Assembly (NCBI GenBank): GCA_028282485.1
Contig: JANQHU010000098.1
Coordinates: forward strand, 1-5,533
Length of the DNA stretch: 5,533 bases
Reading direction: 5' to 3'
From: Bacillota bacterium
Lineage (GTDB): Bacteria; Bacillota; UBA4882; UBA8346
Part shown: in pieces, positions 4,396 through 5,533 of the stretch
Layout: every line of letters begins with the position of its first letter
Numbering within the stretch: the first letter of the stretch is position 1
Notes under the pieces: model-generated
What the model was told of the DNA's origin: nothing
The model's database searches: none
The model's input: the letters and a program-made list of their open reading frames with translations, nothing else
Translations under genes and position numbers: made by a program

Positions 4396-4929
4396 TTATT
4401 CAAGCCGTGTTTTAGCTTCCATAGCTACTTTGGTAACCAATACTTTAACTGAATTGACCCGCATTCCCACCGTCTCGTAGACATATTCGTCAACTCGGGT
4501 CTTAATCTCTTCGGAAATTTGGGGAATACTTAAATCAGGATTTACCGTTACTTCAATAAAAATATCCAAACCGGATAAATCAGCGCGTACTCCCACGTGG
4601 GCCTCTTTGACCCCTCTTAATTTTCGAACGGCTCGTAAAGCTAAATTCTCCACCGCTGATACGGTAATCCGAATTTCTCCTAGGGAAGTTTCTCCGATAA
4701 TCGTCTTTTCTTCATGTTGGGTTCGAAAGGCCATACTAAAAAGATAAATAGCGGTTATTAGAGAAATAAAACCAATCAGCATCAACCACCAGAGTTCTTT
4801 TATTGACGGGTTGTTGAGACTACTGACCAGTGGTCCGGCTGTTTTAAAGATAATTAAGAGCATTAAAACCCCAAAAACGGCTAAAATAATTCCTGCCAAA
4901 AAACCAATAACCCGATCCCAGAACTTCAT
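4396..4929 (-). CDS. amaP: alkaline shock response membrane anchor protein AmaP
   Basis: This 177-residue protein matches AmaP, the membrane protein that recruits Asp23 to the cell envelope in Staphylococcus aureus. It has two membrane segments, about 7-28 (VIGFLAGIILAVFGVLMLLIIF) and 47-67 (WWLMLIGFISLITAIYLFSMA). A cytoplasmic Asp23-like domain (about 78-168) follows, with the typical EIRITVSAVENLALRAVRKLRGVKEAHVGV run (85-114), the strand LDIFIEVTVNPD (121-132), and VGMRVNSVKVLVTKV (154-168). Length and order are normal for the family. The ATG at 4929 has AAGGAG upstream at about 10 nt. It lies 47 nt after the Asp23-family gene and just before the DUF2273 gene, the standard order; no promoter is seen in the gap. 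The likely job is to anchor the Asp23-type protein at the membrane, inferred from the family. Confidence 0.93.
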   Translation of the reverse strand: MKFWDRVIGFLAGIILAVFGVLMLLIIFKTAGPLVSSLNNPSIKELWWLMLIGFISLITAIYLFSMAFRTQHEEKTIIGETSLGEIRITVSAVENLALRAVRKLRGVKEAHVGVRADLSGLDIFIEVTVNPDLSIPQISEEIKTRVDEYVYETVGMRVNSVKVLVTKVAMEAKTRLE

Positions 4930-4976
4930 TCTTCTTTAACTCCTTCCTCTTTAAATAACTTTACCTTCACTACCCT

Positions 4977-5360
4977 TTAATATGTTTTTACCTCGGCAAA
5001 TTCATCAGTCTTAAATTCCACACCCTGAATATGAACGTTGATTTCCACTACTTCCATGCCGGTCATACTCTCGATAGCCCGTTTCACATTATCCTGCACC
5101 AGGTAAGCAGTTTCTGGGATCTTTGCTCCGTATTCGATCACTAAAAACAGGTCTACCGCAATCTGTTTTTCCCCTAATTCAACCTTAACCCCTTTTGATA
5201 AATTCTTTTTCATTAAGAGTTCGGTGATTCCATCAACTACGCCACCACTCATTCCGGCTACTCCTTCAATTTCGGTAGCAGCCAAACCGGCAATTATTTT
5301 GACTACCTCGTTAGCAATACGGATACTCCCGGAATCATGTTTTTCTATTTGATTACTCAT
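4977..5360 (-). CDS. Asp23/Gls24 family envelope stress protein (YqhY-like)
   Basis: This 127-residue cytoplasmic protein is an Asp23/Gls24 (DUF322) family member. The N-terminal GSIRIANEVVKIIAGLAATEIEGVAGMSGG (11-40) is the family hallmark. It is followed by a linker helix (41-56), the strand-rich core VKVELGEKQIAVDLFLVIEYGAKIPETA (58-85), a helix (86-99) and the closing GMEVVEINVHIQGVEF (101-116). In Bacillus subtilis the matching gene yqhY sits between accC and nusB and is linked to control of acetyl-CoA carboxylase; in S. aureus Asp23 forms envelope-bound assemblies through AmaP. The position here, with amaP, DUF2273 and nusB following, fits the YqhY branch, and accBC would be expected beyond the right edge. 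The ATG at 5360 has GGAGGTG upstream at about 11 nt. It is the first gene of the operon inside this window. Confidence 0.93.
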   Translation of the reverse strand: MSNQIEKHDSGSIRIANEVVKIIAGLAATEIEGVAGMSGGVVDGITELLMKKNLSKGVKVELGEKQIAVDLFLVIEYGAKIPETAYLVQDNVKRAIESMTGMEVVEINVHIQGVEFKTDEFAEVKTY

Positions 5361-5533
5361 TTTATCAATTACACCTCCAGATTCCTATCTCCAATCCTTC
5401 ACCTTTAGGCTGATTTCTTTAAATTATAATTGTGATCACCTTTTTAATATGCCTGAAATTTAATCCGTAATTCGAGTTTGAATGAAATTAGTATAAACCT
5501 CTCCTTTGATAAAATAAGGATTTCTTAAGACCT
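5361..5533. other. intergenic region at the right edge, no gene seen
   Basis: These 173 bases are AT-rich and no convincing coding frame was found on either strand. Apart from the possible promoter at 5423-5451 there is a small inverted repeat, TCCTT (5503-5507) with AAGGA (5517-5521). On the minus strand an AAGGAG-like sequence (about 5500-5508) has no start codon at a useful distance, so it is not evidence of a gene. Confidence 0.5.
5423..5451 (-). promoter_or_regulatory. possible promoter of the asp23-amaP-nusB operon
   Basis: On the minus strand a perfect TATAAT (5428-5423) lies 63 nt before the Asp23-family start codon. At 17 nt spacing the -35 position reads CATATT, a poor match. The spacer contains the 8-bp palindrome GTGATCAC (5432-5439), and the -10 box lies within the palindrome AATTATAATT (5422-5431). 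An activator-dependent promoter is possible, or the genes may be read through from upstream. Confidence 0.35.

Noticed and set aside
4377..4403. Longer DUF2273 protein from a TTG at 4403
   Set aside because: No ribosome binding site precedes the TTG, and the added residues NKERGN do not resemble the family; the ATG at 4376 has AAAGGGG upstream.
5498..5521. A small gene on the minus strand after an AAGGAG-like site
   Set aside because: No ATG, GTG or TTG follows at a usable distance.

Overview
The window reads as a low-to-moderate GC Firmicute, most likely a member of the Clostridia of the Peptococcaceae type. The basis is the gene order Asp23/Gls24 protein (YqhY-like) - AmaP - DUF2273 - NusB - TsaD-like paralogue, strong AGGAGG-type ribosome binding sites, TTG and GTG starts, and sigma-A-like promoters. 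No species can be named from the sequence alone. No rRNA, tRNA, CRISPR array or intact insertion sequence was seen.

Layout: (1) Positions 1-700, plus strand: a two-gene unit made of a small two-helix membrane protein overlapping a YbjQ-family protein. It has a perfect extended -10 element at the left edge and is closed by a hairpin terminator usable from both sides. (2) Positions 726-1731, minus strand: an AT-rich gene for an Rpn/PD-(D/E)XK putative transposase-nuclease with its own promoter and an unclear start codon. (3) Positions 1792-2374, minus strand: a HemG-like flavodoxin-domain protein whose promoter is flanked by three exact copies of an 8-bp word, a candidate operator. (4) Positions 2375-2738, plus strand: a 50-residue zinc-ribbon gene with a good promoter, a leader holding two tandem small hairpins, a strong ribosome binding site, and a 13-bp terminator stem that overlaps its last codons. 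(5) Positions 2737-5360, minus strand: a compact operon transcribed right to left, asp23-like > amaP > DUF2273 > nusB > TsaD-like, with stop/start overlaps or short gaps.

The operon joins an envelope or fatty-acid-linked module (two Asp23-domain proteins and the DUF2273 membrane protein) to the transcription antitermination factor NusB and to a diverged Kae1/TsaD-fold protein that keeps the metal ligands but has lost other TsaD signatures. In many Firmicutes accB-accC lies upstream of such a cluster; here it would be beyond the right edge. The accessory interest lies in the middle, at 2330-2740: a short zinc-ribbon gene and a flavodoxin gene that face away from each other across a repeat-rich, hairpin-rich regulatory region.
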